Below are positions 54,155 to 64,000 of a stretch of 64,000 bases of DNA, one piece after another. The notes under the pieces are model-generated. The model was given only the letters and a program-made list of their open reading frames with translations. It had not been told where the DNA came from and did not search any database. Made by a program: the position numbers and the translations under genes. The first letter of the stretch is position 1; every line of letters begins with the position of its first letter. This DNA is from Aureobasidium sp. EXF-3400 (Eukaryota; Ascomycota; Dothideomycetes; Dothideales; Saccotheciaceae). The DNA lies in contig SWBL01000006.1 in assembly GCA_024195585.1 (NCBI GenBank), positions 307,105 through 371,104 of the forward strand, given 5' to 3'.

Positions 54155-55006
54155 ATGTCGAGCAGACAATGGTGTAGATGGAATTCTCACCTTGCGCCTG
54201 CCAACTACCGTGATCGCCACACAATTCTGACAAACAATCATGGCTTACCTATATCTCCTGCTTTGCAACCACGAAACCAAAAACCTGCTCGCGAACAGCA
54301 ACCGCTAGAGTCTCTTACGCCTTTCCGTAAGGCAGTAGCTGCCAACCCTTATGCAAACGCATTAGCTACGCCAATTCGTCAATGCAACTTCACAGGTGCC
54401 AGACTACCCTCGCACCATTTGCTTCATTTTACCACTATCTTCCAACGAACCGAGGGTGACAAACTCGTTCCACATCTTGCTCCTGTGGACGAGACTCGAC
54501 AGGCTTCACGCGCTTATACTGTCAACTCTCGCGAACTTTTAATCCGTCTTGGCCAAAAGAGGAATTGGCACCGCTTGCTGGGCCATGAACTCAAGTTCGG
54601 GCTGAAGAATAGAAGTGACTATCAGTGGCCTAGCCAGGTAGATCAGATCATTCTGTCTCGACTACGCTCTACCGTAGTTCGTAAGCTAGCTTGGGTTCTC
54701 GGAAAACCAAAGTCAAATCTGGTTGTCCCATTCGAGTCCACTGAGGAATGTGTCCCATCATCAACCGTCTTGCATTTGCACGAAGGCACTTCGTCAGAGT
54801 CTTCACCAAGCTCCAACACAGAATATCACCTCAAGTACCTTCTGGGTCCTGACTTGGATGGACTTGTCAAGGGAACTTCGTTTGCCGAGAAGGATGCATT
54901 GCTTCTTGCACACTCATACATGACTGTGTCTGCACATGTTGCTCTCGCAAGATTGGCCCTCTTTCTATCCGGCGCGGAGACCAATTCGAGAAATTCAAAG
55001 GCTTGA
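54155..55006 (+). CDS. Uncharacterised fungal protein, probably mitochondrial
   Basis: A single exon of 283 residues. The N-terminus is basic with few acids (MSSRQWCRWNSHLAPANYRD). The block ANPYANALATPIRQCNFTGA followed by RLPSHHLLHF is, as far as I recall, a conserved signature among Pezizomycotina mitochondrial proteins of unknown role, but I cannot name the family. A second folded part includes YTVNSRELLIRLGQKRNWHR and DQIILSRLRSTVVRKLAWVL. The last segment (HSYMTVSAHVALARLALFLS) is amphipathic or weakly hydrophobic. A mitochondrial ribosomal or gene-expression role would be a guess. It ends 65 bp before the stop of the convergent carrier gene. Confidence 0.7.
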   Translation: MSSRQWCRWNSHLAPANYRDRHTILTNNHGLPISPALQPRNQKPAREQQPLESLTPFRKAVAANPYANALATPIRQCNFTGARLPSHHLLHFTTIFQRTEGDKLVPHLAPVDETRQASRAYTVNSRELLIRLGQKRNWHRLLGHELKFGLKNRSDYQWPSQVDQIILSRLRSTVVRKLAWVLGKPKSNLVVPFESTEECVPSSTVLHLHEGTSSESSPSSNTEYHLKYLLGPDLDGLVKGTSFAEKDALLLAHSYMTVSAHVALARLALFLSGAETNSRNSKA

Positions 55007-55071
55007 TGGTTCGATTCTGTCTGTACAAACTCCTAAAACACGGCCATGGCCTCAACACCCATTAAAATCGT

Positions 55072-56188
55072 CTACTTGATCATGACAGGGGCGACTTTCT
55101 TCGCTTTCTCTGCGGCGTACTCTGCAACCTTCTGCAGCTTCTCCGCTCTGAGCTTACGCACGTATCTGAAGAGAAGAACGAACATGAGTTCCATTCTCTC
55201 TTTCGTCATCATCAGAAGTCCTTGTACCAGCAGACCCTTCAGAATCTGAGGGCCAATGCCCTTGAAGAGGCCAATGGGACCTTCGTTGTCGATGATGTAC
55301 TTCATTACTTCGAGGAATGAACCAAAAGGCTTGCCCATTCTAGCAGGCGGCGGTCTAGATTGCAAACCAACCTTTGCAACGATGAGCGGCTGGGTAGCGA
55401 TGGTTGCTAGTGTCTTGGACATGGCGCCGAGTACTACACGTGTTAGTGTCGTGCTAGTTTATCGCAATATGCCAGACTCGACTTACAGAATGCTTCGTGA
55501 GGTCTGAGGCTCACTTTGCCTGGGTAGATAACATCCTTGAGTCTTTGGTATGCACCGTATGTGATGGCTGGGTTCACAACGAGCACTAAGCTCGCCTTCA
55601 TGCCTCTCCACAAGCCTGTCCAACCATCTTCGCTGTTGACGACTTCTCTTGCTGTTTCCAACATGCCCTTCTTGTCTCCTTTGGGTTGTGTCTGCTGTCT
55701 CGTCGTGACGACTGCAATAGGAATCGTGAACAGCTGTGCCAATGCTCCAGCGGCTGCACCTAAACTGAGCTCAATGGCGGTGGATGGAGGTCCGGGAACG
55801 GCGAGCCGTGAAATGTACAGAGTTCGAACAACGGAGTACCAGTAGAAGTAGGCGAAATTGGTACTTGCAACTCCAAGGAGCGAACCGAACATGCCAGAGT
55901 AGAGACCCGCTAGACCCTCATCTTCGACGATACAGCTGATTGCATGCAGGGCGCCGTCGTAGTGTCGGTCGTTTGTGGTTGTTGCTACTTCCTCCGGTTT
56001 TCTCTTCACTTGAACCTGAAGACGAGTCTTGACTCTGTCGGCTGATTAGCGTTCAAGACACCTTCGACGAGGAATTACACTTCGTACATGTCCAGCGGGT
56101 ACACGAGGGCGTTCGCAAGAACAGCGCCAGTTGCACCAGCGACTGCCAGTCCCCATGGCGGGATAACCTCCTTGGATTGAACTCCCAT
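55072..56188 (-). CDS. Mitochondrial-carrier family, peroxisomal adenine nucleotide transporter type
   Basis: Exons 56088-56188, 55487-56034 and 55072-55433 encode 336 residues. Three carrier repeats are visible. Repeat 1 has the signature YPLDIVKTRLQ, split by intron 1; repeat 2 has FTIPIAVVTTRQQT; repeat 3, just after intron 2, has ATQPLIVAKVGLQSRPPP. The sequence WGLAVAGATGAVLANALVYP at the start, GASNFAYFYWY-like ASTNFAYFYWYSVVR, and the ending with a basic tail (EYAAEKAKKVAPVMIK) fit Ant1/PMP47-type carriers, which exchange ATP for AMP across the peroxisomal membrane for fatty-acid activation. Transport specificity is inferred from resemblance only. The introns are 53 nt. Confidence 0.88.
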
Positions 56189-56839
56189 TACTCGGTCGAA
56201 AGGGTTTGTAAGGTTGGTCGATGGATAAGACAGACAGACACGCAGTAGAGCCTCGATATGTGTGAGCGAACCGGTGTGTTTCTCGTAAGATGATCGTCGT
56301 TAATCAGTCTCAGGATTCAATGCCGGTCATCAATTTGAAAGCACAGGGTTATCTGCGAGGCAGAAGGTGCGGTATACATGGCGAGCTCGGTGTGATAACC
56401 TGCTTGATGTCACCCGCCAAAATCATTGTTTTTGCCGAGGTCTTTCGGCTACGCGTGCACAGATGTTGCAGACATCGTTGCGAACTGACGCGGAGATGAC
56501 TTGCGCCTTCGTCCATGCTTCGGAAGGAAGTCAGTGTGCTCATTTCTGGACCAGTATACTTTCACTGGAAACCTCACTTTCAAAAGAGCTCTTCTGGAAT
56601 TGAATAGAGAATGAAGATGAACGTTCCCTCACAAAGAAAGCAATCGCTCGAGGCCGCCGCGCGCGCGACTCGCGAGCTTCTTCTGGAAAACCTGGGGAGC
56701 GCGGCATTTCCAAGCTTAAAGCCGCACGACTCGGACCCCAAAAGCGCCCCCACCTTGCGTCAACATCACATGCACCAATCAAGTTGAAATCAACACATTT
56801 GTGCGATTCAAGAACCTGTGCCGCTGATGGGTTCTGAAG
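56189..56839. promoter_or_regulatory. Divergent region carrier / PalB calpain
   Basis: About 650 bp between two starts. A GC-rich stretch with gccgccgcgcgcgcgactcgcg lies near 56655. I see no clear GCCARG array. No gene is supported; short frames overlap each other on both strands. Confidence 0.35.
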
Positions 56840-59673
56840 ATGACTTCCTCTGAAGACATTTCGACCTTGAAGGCGAAAATCCAGGTAAGTTTCTTAATCA
56901 ATTTTCTCTAACAATGCTGACATGGTGACTAGACACTTGAAAATGGGATTCCATCTGCATCGACTCGAGATGCTGCACTCGATATGGCGATTAATGCCGC
57001 TCAACTTGCCATGGACGGTCTGAGAATATCAAAAACTCCAGAGACTCAAAAGTTTATGAGGAAAAAGAGCGAATTCTTTCTCGACGAAGCACAACGCATC
57101 AAGTCCGTCCGCGAGTGGAACCCTCTCCCCAAGATAGATGTCAACAAAGTCGCTGTGCTCGTCGAGCCGAAGTCAAATCGCAAATTGCCCACTTCGGAAC
57201 AGATCCTACTGCTGAGAGCCTCTCAGCTCAATGGTTTCAAATTTCCTCCATGGACCAACGCACCGCAAGACTCGGACTTTCAGCTCTCGAATGGTCAAGA
57301 GCTTTACACGTGAGTCTGATCATAGACATGCTTACATAGGAACCAACGCTGATCAATGTTCAGTAACAAGCCTGACTTGCGCCTTTCTGCTGCGCAACTC
57401 AAAGTCTTCGATGGTTGGAAGCGTGCAGCCGAGGCTCTCCCACCTCCAGCATGGTACACACCCCAGGAGAGACGAGCAGGGCCCACAATGAGCTCTTCGC
57501 GTACCATTGATCTGGTTCAAGATGCTGCGACCGACTGTTCGGTGGTTGCAAGTCTCTGTGCTCTGGTTGCTCGTGGTGAGAGAGGCCACGCTAAGGTATG
57601 TTTCTCTGATAGGGCAATGGAATATGACGCATGACTGACTTCTTACCAGATCCTGGGCTCCATGATGTACCCATATGACGCTGACGAGGGACGTCCCAAG
57701 ATGTCACCAAACGGCAAGTACGTTTTCAAGCTAAACTTCAACGGAACCCACAGACGGGTCGAGATCGACGAACGTCTTCCTGTATCCAAGTCGACGAGGG
57801 TATTGCATGTCATTGATCGTCACAACCCCAGTCTCCTATGGCCTGCACTGATAGAGAAGGCCTATCTCAAGGTCAGAGGCAGCTACGATTTTCCTGGTAG
57901 CAATTCGGGCACAGATCTCTGGATCCTCAGCGGATGGATTCCAGAGCAGATCTTTTTGCAGAGGCAAGTTTCGATAACGTCGAAAGCAATGAAGTCTGCC
58001 TACTGACGTGCTATAGCGACGATACCATCGCCAACAACATCTGGAAGCGCATCTTCCAGTCACACCAGTACGGAGACGTCTTGATAACTATGGGTACTGG
58101 CAAAATTTCTAGTCGCACCGAACGTGCGATCGGTCTTGCAGGAGAACACGACTACGCCGTGTTGGACATGAGAGAAGTCGACGGGCAGAAGCTGATGCTC
58201 GTTAAGAATCCCTGGTGCGAAGGCATGTCATGGCGAGGCAGCATCCCTAGATCGCCCGTTGACAACGGAGATGATGAAGACGAAGAAGCCCTTCCCTCAT
58301 CACGAGATCTGCTGAATCAAGACGACAAGCTGACACCCGGAACCTTTTGGATGGATCTCAACAGTGTAATGCAGTACTTCGAGTCCATCTATCTGAACTG
58401 GAATCCAGGACTCTTCCAACATCGTCAGGACATCCATTTCGCCTGGGACCTATCAGCATCCTCATCAAGCAGTAAATACAAAAGCTTCAGCAACAACCAG
58501 CAATTCCGTATGTCTTTAGCGGCTTCGGGCACTGCCTGGCTTCTTCTCAGCCATCACTTCAAAGATGGAAAAGGGAACGTCCATCCCTCAGAATACATCA
58601 GCTTGTACGTCTTTGACAACAATGGCGCGAAGGTTTACCTCAGTGACGGTGCCGTTCAACGCGGGCCTTTTGTAGACTCTCCACAGACTCTTCTACGACT
58701 GGACAACTTGGAAGCAGGCAAGAAATACACAATCGTCCCTGTCGAGCAAGATCTTGCACCGACCACACACACATTCACCCTCTCTGTGTTTGCAAACTCG
58801 CGTATCGCCGTCGATGAGGCACCCAACAAATATCCCTGTCACAAGTCCATTTCCGCAGCATGGACGGAAGAAACTGCGGGTGGCAATGCCCACTCGCCAA
58901 CATACGCGCAGAACCCGCAGTTCAGGATCGTCGTTCCTGCAAGAACACCAATCGCGCTCCTTCTCGAAACAGCAATTGAGCAATTGCACGTTCACGTAAA
59001 GTTGGTGCATGGTCGAGGCTCTCGAGTCCAAGCTGTGCGATCAAAAGATATTGTGTTTGACTCGAAAGACTACCGCCGTGGATGTGCTCTAGCACAATAC
59101 GCAGAGCTCGACGCAGGTACCTACACGATAATTTGCTCTACATTTGAAGCTGGCCAGAAGGGAAACTTCACGCTGCGAGTTGACAGCATGGTGGCTACAC
59201 AACTTTCGTTACTGCCACGGCAAGGTGCAGGACGACTGAGGCGCACTTGGGCTAAAGCCACTTTCGAAGGGCAGCAACGCGCGTTAGCAGCTCCACTCGC
59301 ACCCAGACGTCTGACCAATATCGACATATCGGTCAAGCAACTGCAGCAGGCTGCCCTCCAGCAGACGGCAAAGATTGGCCAGAGTCAAGAAAGAAGTATG
59401 ATTCGAGTTACACTGGAAGTTGGTACAGGGCCCGGAAGACGCATCTTGATCGCCAGTTCCAACGGTGAGTATAGCGATGCTTCTGCTGGTGTTCGAACGG
59501 GTGAGATTGATCTGGCTCCACAGGAGATGGGTAGCGTGTGGCTCGTCATCGAACGAATGTTCACACCCATGGATTCGCGAGGAGAGATGTTCGAGATTGA
59601 AACATTCACAGATGCACCCAACACGATCGATATGGGAGTCTGGAGAAGATGGGATGCAGATGCTCTGGAGTGA
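56840..59673 (+). CDS. palB: Calpain-like cysteine protease PalB/Rim13 (pH signalling)
   Basis: Exons 56840-56884, 56933-57309, 57364-57595, 57650-57963 and 58017-59673 encode 874 residues. PalB/Rim13 cleaves the transcription factor PacC/Rim101 at ESCRT platforms in response to alkaline pH. A MIT-like helical N-terminus (about 1-80) precedes the C2 peptidase domain with Cys199 (DCSVVASL), His367 (GEHDYAVLDM) and Asn387 (VKNPW), so the triad is intact. Two calpain beta-sandwich (C2L-type) domains follow to the end. Intron 4 begins GCAAGT and ends ATAG: the frame (IFLQ-S-DDTIANN) excludes any GT donor, so it is a GC-AG intron. The other introns are 48-54 nt with ordinary sites. Confidence 0.95.
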
Positions 59674-59947
59674 TAGCGAATTCGAGGTAGTTAGGTGGTG
59701 ATACGAGTGTCTCAAGGTTTGTAGCAAACAAGCACCCGAGCCGAGCCGCTTGATCCCCGCACGATTGTCTGTGCGCATTTCACCTTAATGAGCGTCCAAG
59801 GGTCTGTGTTGGTCTCTTTCACATGTGGATTGGTGTTTTGGTTGTGTACCACAATATTCCTGGCCTGCGGTGCGCCCCATTACTGTAGACACGAGTACAG
59901 AAGCCCTAGGGTGGTGTTTTGGCATGCGCCCTTCATAAGACAAGCCC
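59674..59947. other. Short intergenic region
   Basis: 274 bp from the palB stop to the F-box gene start. No feature was recognised. Confidence 0.3.
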
Positions 59948-62744
59948 ATGGCAACCTCTCCGAACCACCAAAGTGGACGCCGACATGCGACTATGACCAA
60001 CCATACGCCTTCTTTGCTCGGTCAGGATGTCGATGGCGTTGTCACTGCAGGATCCGACAAGGCGACGCGGCCCAGGCAACTGCTCGAACTGCCTGTGGAG
60101 ATCCTCAACGCCATCTTGAAGGAGGCACGTCGTGTCACAGCAGTATTGATGCATATCGACTGACTTGTCGCAACAGCTGAACCATACGAACGACTTGACT
60201 TCTCTTGCTCTCTGCCACTCGACACTTCATACTCTGACTATTCCTTTTATTTACAGTAGATTCGATATTGTTTGGCCTGATAATGCTTCCGGTCCAGAGC
60301 CGCGAGCTGGGGTCGATGCCCTCACGTATGGCCTCTCGACCCTAGTCATGGCTGAGGAGATCTTTGGCACCCGTCGTAATCAGTCCATGGAACAACGGGT
60401 CAGGCGACGTCGTGGCAATCATTTCGCTTCATTCACCAAGAAGTTCTCACTAGGCAATGGTCCACCGGAATGGGTCCAAGACTGTAAGTCTCCAAGACAT
60501 ATCTTCTACACTTCTGGTGCTTTTGTTTTACAAACTGGTCCTTTGCATTTGGTCCAAGCCACTTGTCGTCACTGCACAGACACGTCAAGCTCAGATTGTG
60601 ATGCTCTAAGAATGTGCTAACATTGTCCTCTATAGATCTCATCACTAAAGAGGCCGGCAAGATGCTGGGTACGCTTGTCGCACTAGCCATCGCTCGGATG
60701 CGAAGTCTTGAATCTTTCGCTTGGGATATGCCCACTGGCGTACTAAGTGCCGTCTGGGACGCTCTCTCTTCGTTAGACGACCATGAAGACAACAAACCGT
60801 GCCGCTTAGAACGAGTTGCGGTTCGCTGGCACGACAACTATGCTGAGCCCAACAGTCCCCCCCTTCACACTCGAGGTCAACAAGGAGACCCAACTCCGCC
60901 CTTGAGTGCTTTGCAACATGTCGAGAATCCATCATTCTCTATCTTGCCGCCACTGAAGAGCTTGAGTGTACTTGATATTGACGAGGTTCAGTACCTCGAC
61001 GAGCTAAGTGTCCTCATACATCGCTCAGTCGACAAGCTGCGCGAGTTGCGTATTGGAATCGCACATCTTGCCAAACACAAAGAGTTCTGCTTTGTTTGGG
61101 AAGGTGATAATGTTCAGCAGGTCGATCGAAACAACCCAGTCATGTCCTGCATAACAATCGGCGAAAAGCGCCTCGGTGGTGTTCTCGGTATACTGACAGG
61201 CATGATCTACGACCTACGATCCGCCGAACCTCAGTCTGGACGACCAAACCGGCTCAGGCGAAGGTCAAATGCGACAATCGGAACTTCACAAGTATCCGGT
61301 GGTCTCAATGGTATATCAAGTACATCCGGCATACCATCAACTACCCCTGCCAATGCTGGACTGCCGGGCTCTGATCAAGTGGCAAGCACGACGAGTACGC
61401 CACTGGAAGATGGCGCGGACGATGAGACGAGCACAGTTGTTGAACTTATCCAAGCTACTCCTAAGACCTCGTCGCCCGACTTAGGCCCCCCAGGCCACTC
61501 TACTCCTAACAGTGAGCATGCACAGACTACGTTACCGCTTCGCGTCAAAGATGCTATGAACACACATGCTAAGCATACTCCAGTGGAGGGAGAAAAGCAG
61601 CCATCGGCACTATCGCAAAAGCTTTCACTGGAAACATTCGAGCTCGAAGATGTGCAGCTGTCAGTTCCGATCATGCTCAACGCGATTGATTGGAGTGTCT
61701 TGACTACCCTCACTTTGCTTCGCTGCCCAAACCACGAACATTTGTGGAAAGCACTGCGTCGCCAGTTCTCGTCTGATCCGTCTCCTGCTAAGCAAAGATA
61801 TGTCTCTGGAACAACGAACCCTATCTTGCAATCTCCACGCAAACTGTCAGGCTCGGACAAGACATTCAAGCTGAATCTGAAGCACATCCACACAGATACA
61901 GTGTCACATGCTCTGATCTCCTTCATCAAGGAGACACTTCGACCGAACAGCCTGGAGTCGGTTTTCTTCAAACACAGTTCATCCGATCCTACGAGCGTGT
62001 CGCTGGATGGCATCTTCCAAGGTGTAATTCGCAGACATCGAACTAGCTTGAGGAAGCTGTTGATTGACAGTGGTGAGAAGGGAAGCGAAACCTTACCAGG
62101 AGCTAGCGTCATCTGGCGACAATGGATGTTCAATCGCGAGATCATCAACTTCTTGGGCAAGATGCCTTGTCTGAAAGAACTTGGAGCCGCACTGGATTCG
62201 CGTGACTGGGTATGTTCGACAAATGCAATGTTTTCCGCGTTCAACACTAACTGTGCTGTAGCACTTCTTCTTGCAACACCTTCCAAATCTGCCAAAGCTC
62301 CGATCGCTCTACATACCTTACCTAGTTAACTACAGCCAAGGATTTGATGCTCGAGAATACGCCCTTCAGGTTGTTGATATCGTGGCCCTACGTCCAGAGC
62401 TGGAGATCTGCTACATTGGTATCATGAAAAAATGCTTCGAAGTACTGGAACAAAAGCCAGGCTCCGCAAACACAGATCGCGGTCGACATGGCATTGGTGA
62501 GGACTCTGGAAGTGAGGAAGAAGACGATGAGGACGAGGGCTCAGCAGATGAGGATGATGAAGATGCGGACAACGATGACGATGATGACAGCGAAGACACG
62601 GACTCGGACACAACGGGTTCATACGAGGATAGCGAACTCGACATTTCTGAGGATGAAAAGGAGTTACCAGCATTGAAATTGCGGGAGATTCTCTATTACG
62701 ATGACAAAGTGTCCATCTTCAAGGCCAGACATGGAAGACTCTGA
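59948..62744 (+). CDS. F-box protein with leucine-rich region and acidic tail
   Basis: Exons 59948-60124, 60177-60483, 60636-62209 and 62262-62744 encode 846 residues. The F-box (about 44-75) is LLELPVEILNAILKE joined to LNHTNDLTSLALCHSTLHTL across intron 1. Such proteins bind Skp1 in SCF ubiquitin ligases; the substrate is unknown. The middle has leucine-rich stretches (LKSLSVLDIDEVQYLDELSV, VLTTLTLLRCPNHEHLWKAL) and a Ser/Thr-rich disordered insert (about 300-420). The C-terminus has a long acidic run (about 760-810) and the end KLREILYYDDKVSIFKARHG. Intron 1 seems to be GC-AG (GCACGT...ACAG, 52 nt), though GTATTG or GTCACA are less fitting options. Intron 2 is 152 nt. Confidence 0.82.
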
Positions 62745-63301
62745 GTTATGACACTGGTTGCATGGGTTTACGGTATTCTATAGGATTTGGCTCAGGCCAG
62801 GGTGTTCTTTACTTTTCGGTTTAGCTTGATGTTGCTTCGTTCTTTCGTTCGGTATCCGAACGACTTTCGACTCCTGATAGGGTTCGTTGGTAGTTTAATG
62901 TTTGATCACTATTGAGCTCAAATCATTTTTACCAGGAACACCTGAGCCACATGCTCTTTATTGTTCATTATTAGTACTCACAAAGGACTTGCAGACTGTA
63001 TTTTGCAGTTGGACCAGCAGTCGTGCTTTAATAGTAAGGTAGAAGGCAGTGATATGGAAAAAGTAGGTAAGTTGGCGTCAGGGTTGCCTGGGAATGTGTT
63101 GGCAGATTGCCGAGGGAACCCCACGGCTTGAGCTCACAACTCAGCACGCGAACTCAACTCGCCTTTGTCATTCAAACAGCTGCAACAGTCATCAATTCAT
63201 TCACTCTCCACCGCGATTAGCCGTATACGTCTTATCCTAACCATACCACGCCCTCAGCGTCTCGCTCGATCGCAACCCAACCCAGCGCATCCTCGACCAT
63301 T
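62745..63301. other. Intergenic region before IES6
   Basis: About 560 bp. The left part contains T-rich 3' UTR-type sequence. The 150 bp before the IES6 ATG are C rich and probably leader. No other feature was seen. Confidence 0.4.
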
Positions 63302-63790
63302 ATGGCACCCATCACGACGGCGTCAGACGAGAGCAACCACATGGCGCTCCTCGATAAGCTCGACATGCAAAAGATCCACAAGCCATTCCGCAACCCTCGA
63401 TGGAAGCCTGCCCAGCGCCGCAACAAGACGGTCAAGCAGATTGTTTCCGAAGCGCAGCGCAAGGAACAGCAACTGCTTCAACAATCAGTCCAGGCTACAC
63501 GCAACAACAGTGCTGCCGGCACTCCTCAACCAGAAGCTGCCGTGCCCGATCCGCAGCCCGCCCAACCCATCGTCACACCGAGCTACACGTACACGTCTAT
63601 TCAGGCTGCGCCATCCTTCAAGCCCAAGCAGAAGTACTGCGACATTACCGGTCTGCCGGCCCCATACAGCGACCCCAAGACCGGTCTGCGCTACCACAAC
63701 ACCGAGGTCTACTCGGTCATCAAGACCTTGAGCACTACTCAGGTCCAGGAATATCTGGCTGCTCGAGGCGCACACACTATACTCAAATGA
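63302..63790 (+). CDS. IES6: INO80 chromatin remodelling complex subunit Ies6
   Basis: A single exon of 162 residues. Ies6 works with Arp5 in the INO80 complex, coupling ATP use to nucleosome sliding. The N-terminal half has KIHKPFRNPRWKPAQRRNKT, the segment typical of Ies6, followed by a basic helix and a Pro/Ala/Gln-rich linker. The C-terminal YL1-C domain reads YCDITGLPAPYSDPKTGLRY followed by YHNTEVYSVIKTL, ending with QEYLAARGAHTILK. Length matches the family. Vps72/YL1 shares this C-terminal domain but is much larger, so it is excluded. Confidence 0.94.
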   Translation: MAPITTASDESNHMALLDKLDMQKIHKPFRNPRWKPAQRRNKTVKQIVSEAQRKEQQLLQQSVQATRNNSAAGTPQPEAAVPDPQPAQPIVTPSYTYTSIQAAPSFKPKQKYCDITGLPAPYSDPKTGLRYHNTEVYSVIKTLSTTQVQEYLAARGAHTILK

Positions 63791-64000
63791 TGGAACCATT
63801 TGCATGAATCACGGCTTTTATTAGTCTATACCAAGGGACAGCTTCTATTCTTCTATATCAAGACACAGCTACGAGCTTCACAAGCAGCAACACACGAGTG
63901 TTGCATGTCAGTCCAACCAAGTCAAGCTCACTCCACCCACACCGACCCTTTCGAATCGGCGCTCAAGAGTGCGCTCCGGCTTATTTGCGAACGACGGCAT
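63791..64000. other. Right edge, no gene seen
   Basis: 210 bp after the IES6 stop. No supported feature; a neighbouring gene may begin beyond the edge. Confidence 0.3.

Noticed and set aside
1..64000. Biosynthetic cluster, transposon, CRISPR or tRNA genes
   Set aside because: No polyketide, peptide synthetase or terpene genes, no transposase or reverse transcriptase motif, no spaced repeats and no B-box-like GGTTCGANTCC were noticed by eye.

Overview
This window is nuclear DNA of a filamentous ascomycete (Pezizomycotina). The genes are single-copy eukaryotic housekeeping genes, unrelated neighbours lie on both strands 0.1-1.5 kb apart, and most are cut by one to four short introns (about 50-60 nt, GTAnGT...CTnAC...YAG). 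Several families present are typical of filamentous fungi: the PalB pH-signalling calpain, fungal NTE1, 2EXR/F-box-like proteins and an Mcp1-type protein. Gene style suggests Dothideomycetes, but that is inference only. I read about 30 protein genes. No tRNA, rRNA, CRISPR array, intact transposon or biosynthetic cluster was recognised.

Layout. 1-10 kb: 5' part of a large mitochondrial PPR-like protein (-, runs off the left edge), a PARP-type zinc-finger protein with a low-complexity tail (+), a CHZ1-like histone chaperone (+), signal peptidase subunit SEC11 (+), HMG-box protein NHP6 (-). 10-17 kb: phospholipase NTE1 (-) and Paf1 (+), head to head. 17-20 kb: the poorest region, with a small coiled-coil gene carrying an in-frame TGA (-), about 1.8 kb with only a weak secreted-protein candidate, then a zinc-finger gene with two tiny 5' exons (-). 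20-27 kb: MCP1-like protein (+), glycine dehydrogenase GCV2 (+), an F-box/2EXR-like gene (+). 27-37 kb: the spliceosomal helicase Aquarius/Cwf11 (-), a DUF4188 protein (-), AAA-ATPase AFG2 (-). 37-43 kb: a mitochondrial orphan (+), splicing factor CWC26/Bud13 (-), an alkyltransferase-like DNA repair protein (+), an orphan (+), then a degenerate tandem repeat. 43-50 kb: TAF5 (-) and MED11 (+) head to head, TSR4/PDCD2-like (+), eIF3k (-). 50-64 kb: a CM1/PACT spindle-pole-body protein (-), an orphan (+), a peroxisomal-type adenine nucleotide carrier (-), PalB calpain (+), an F-box protein (+), INO80 subunit IES6 (+).

The genes do not form one pathway. They sample core nuclear machinery: transcription (PAF1, TAF5, MED11), chromatin (CHZ1, NHP6, IES6), splicing (Aquarius, CWC26), ribosome and translation (AFG2, TSR4, eIF3k), plus organelle functions. 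I did not find an obvious new multigene system. The most unusual signals are in gene structure: an apparent one-base frameshift exactly inside the conserved CM1 motif of the spindle-pole gene; one GC-AG intron forced by reading frame and a second that is likely; exons of 9, 13 and 27 nt; two cases that would need introns near 30 nt; an in-frame TGA in a coiled-coil gene; and a roughly 190-bp tandem duplication decayed mostly by transitions. Exon limits were set by hand from splice consensus, frame arithmetic and family resemblance.
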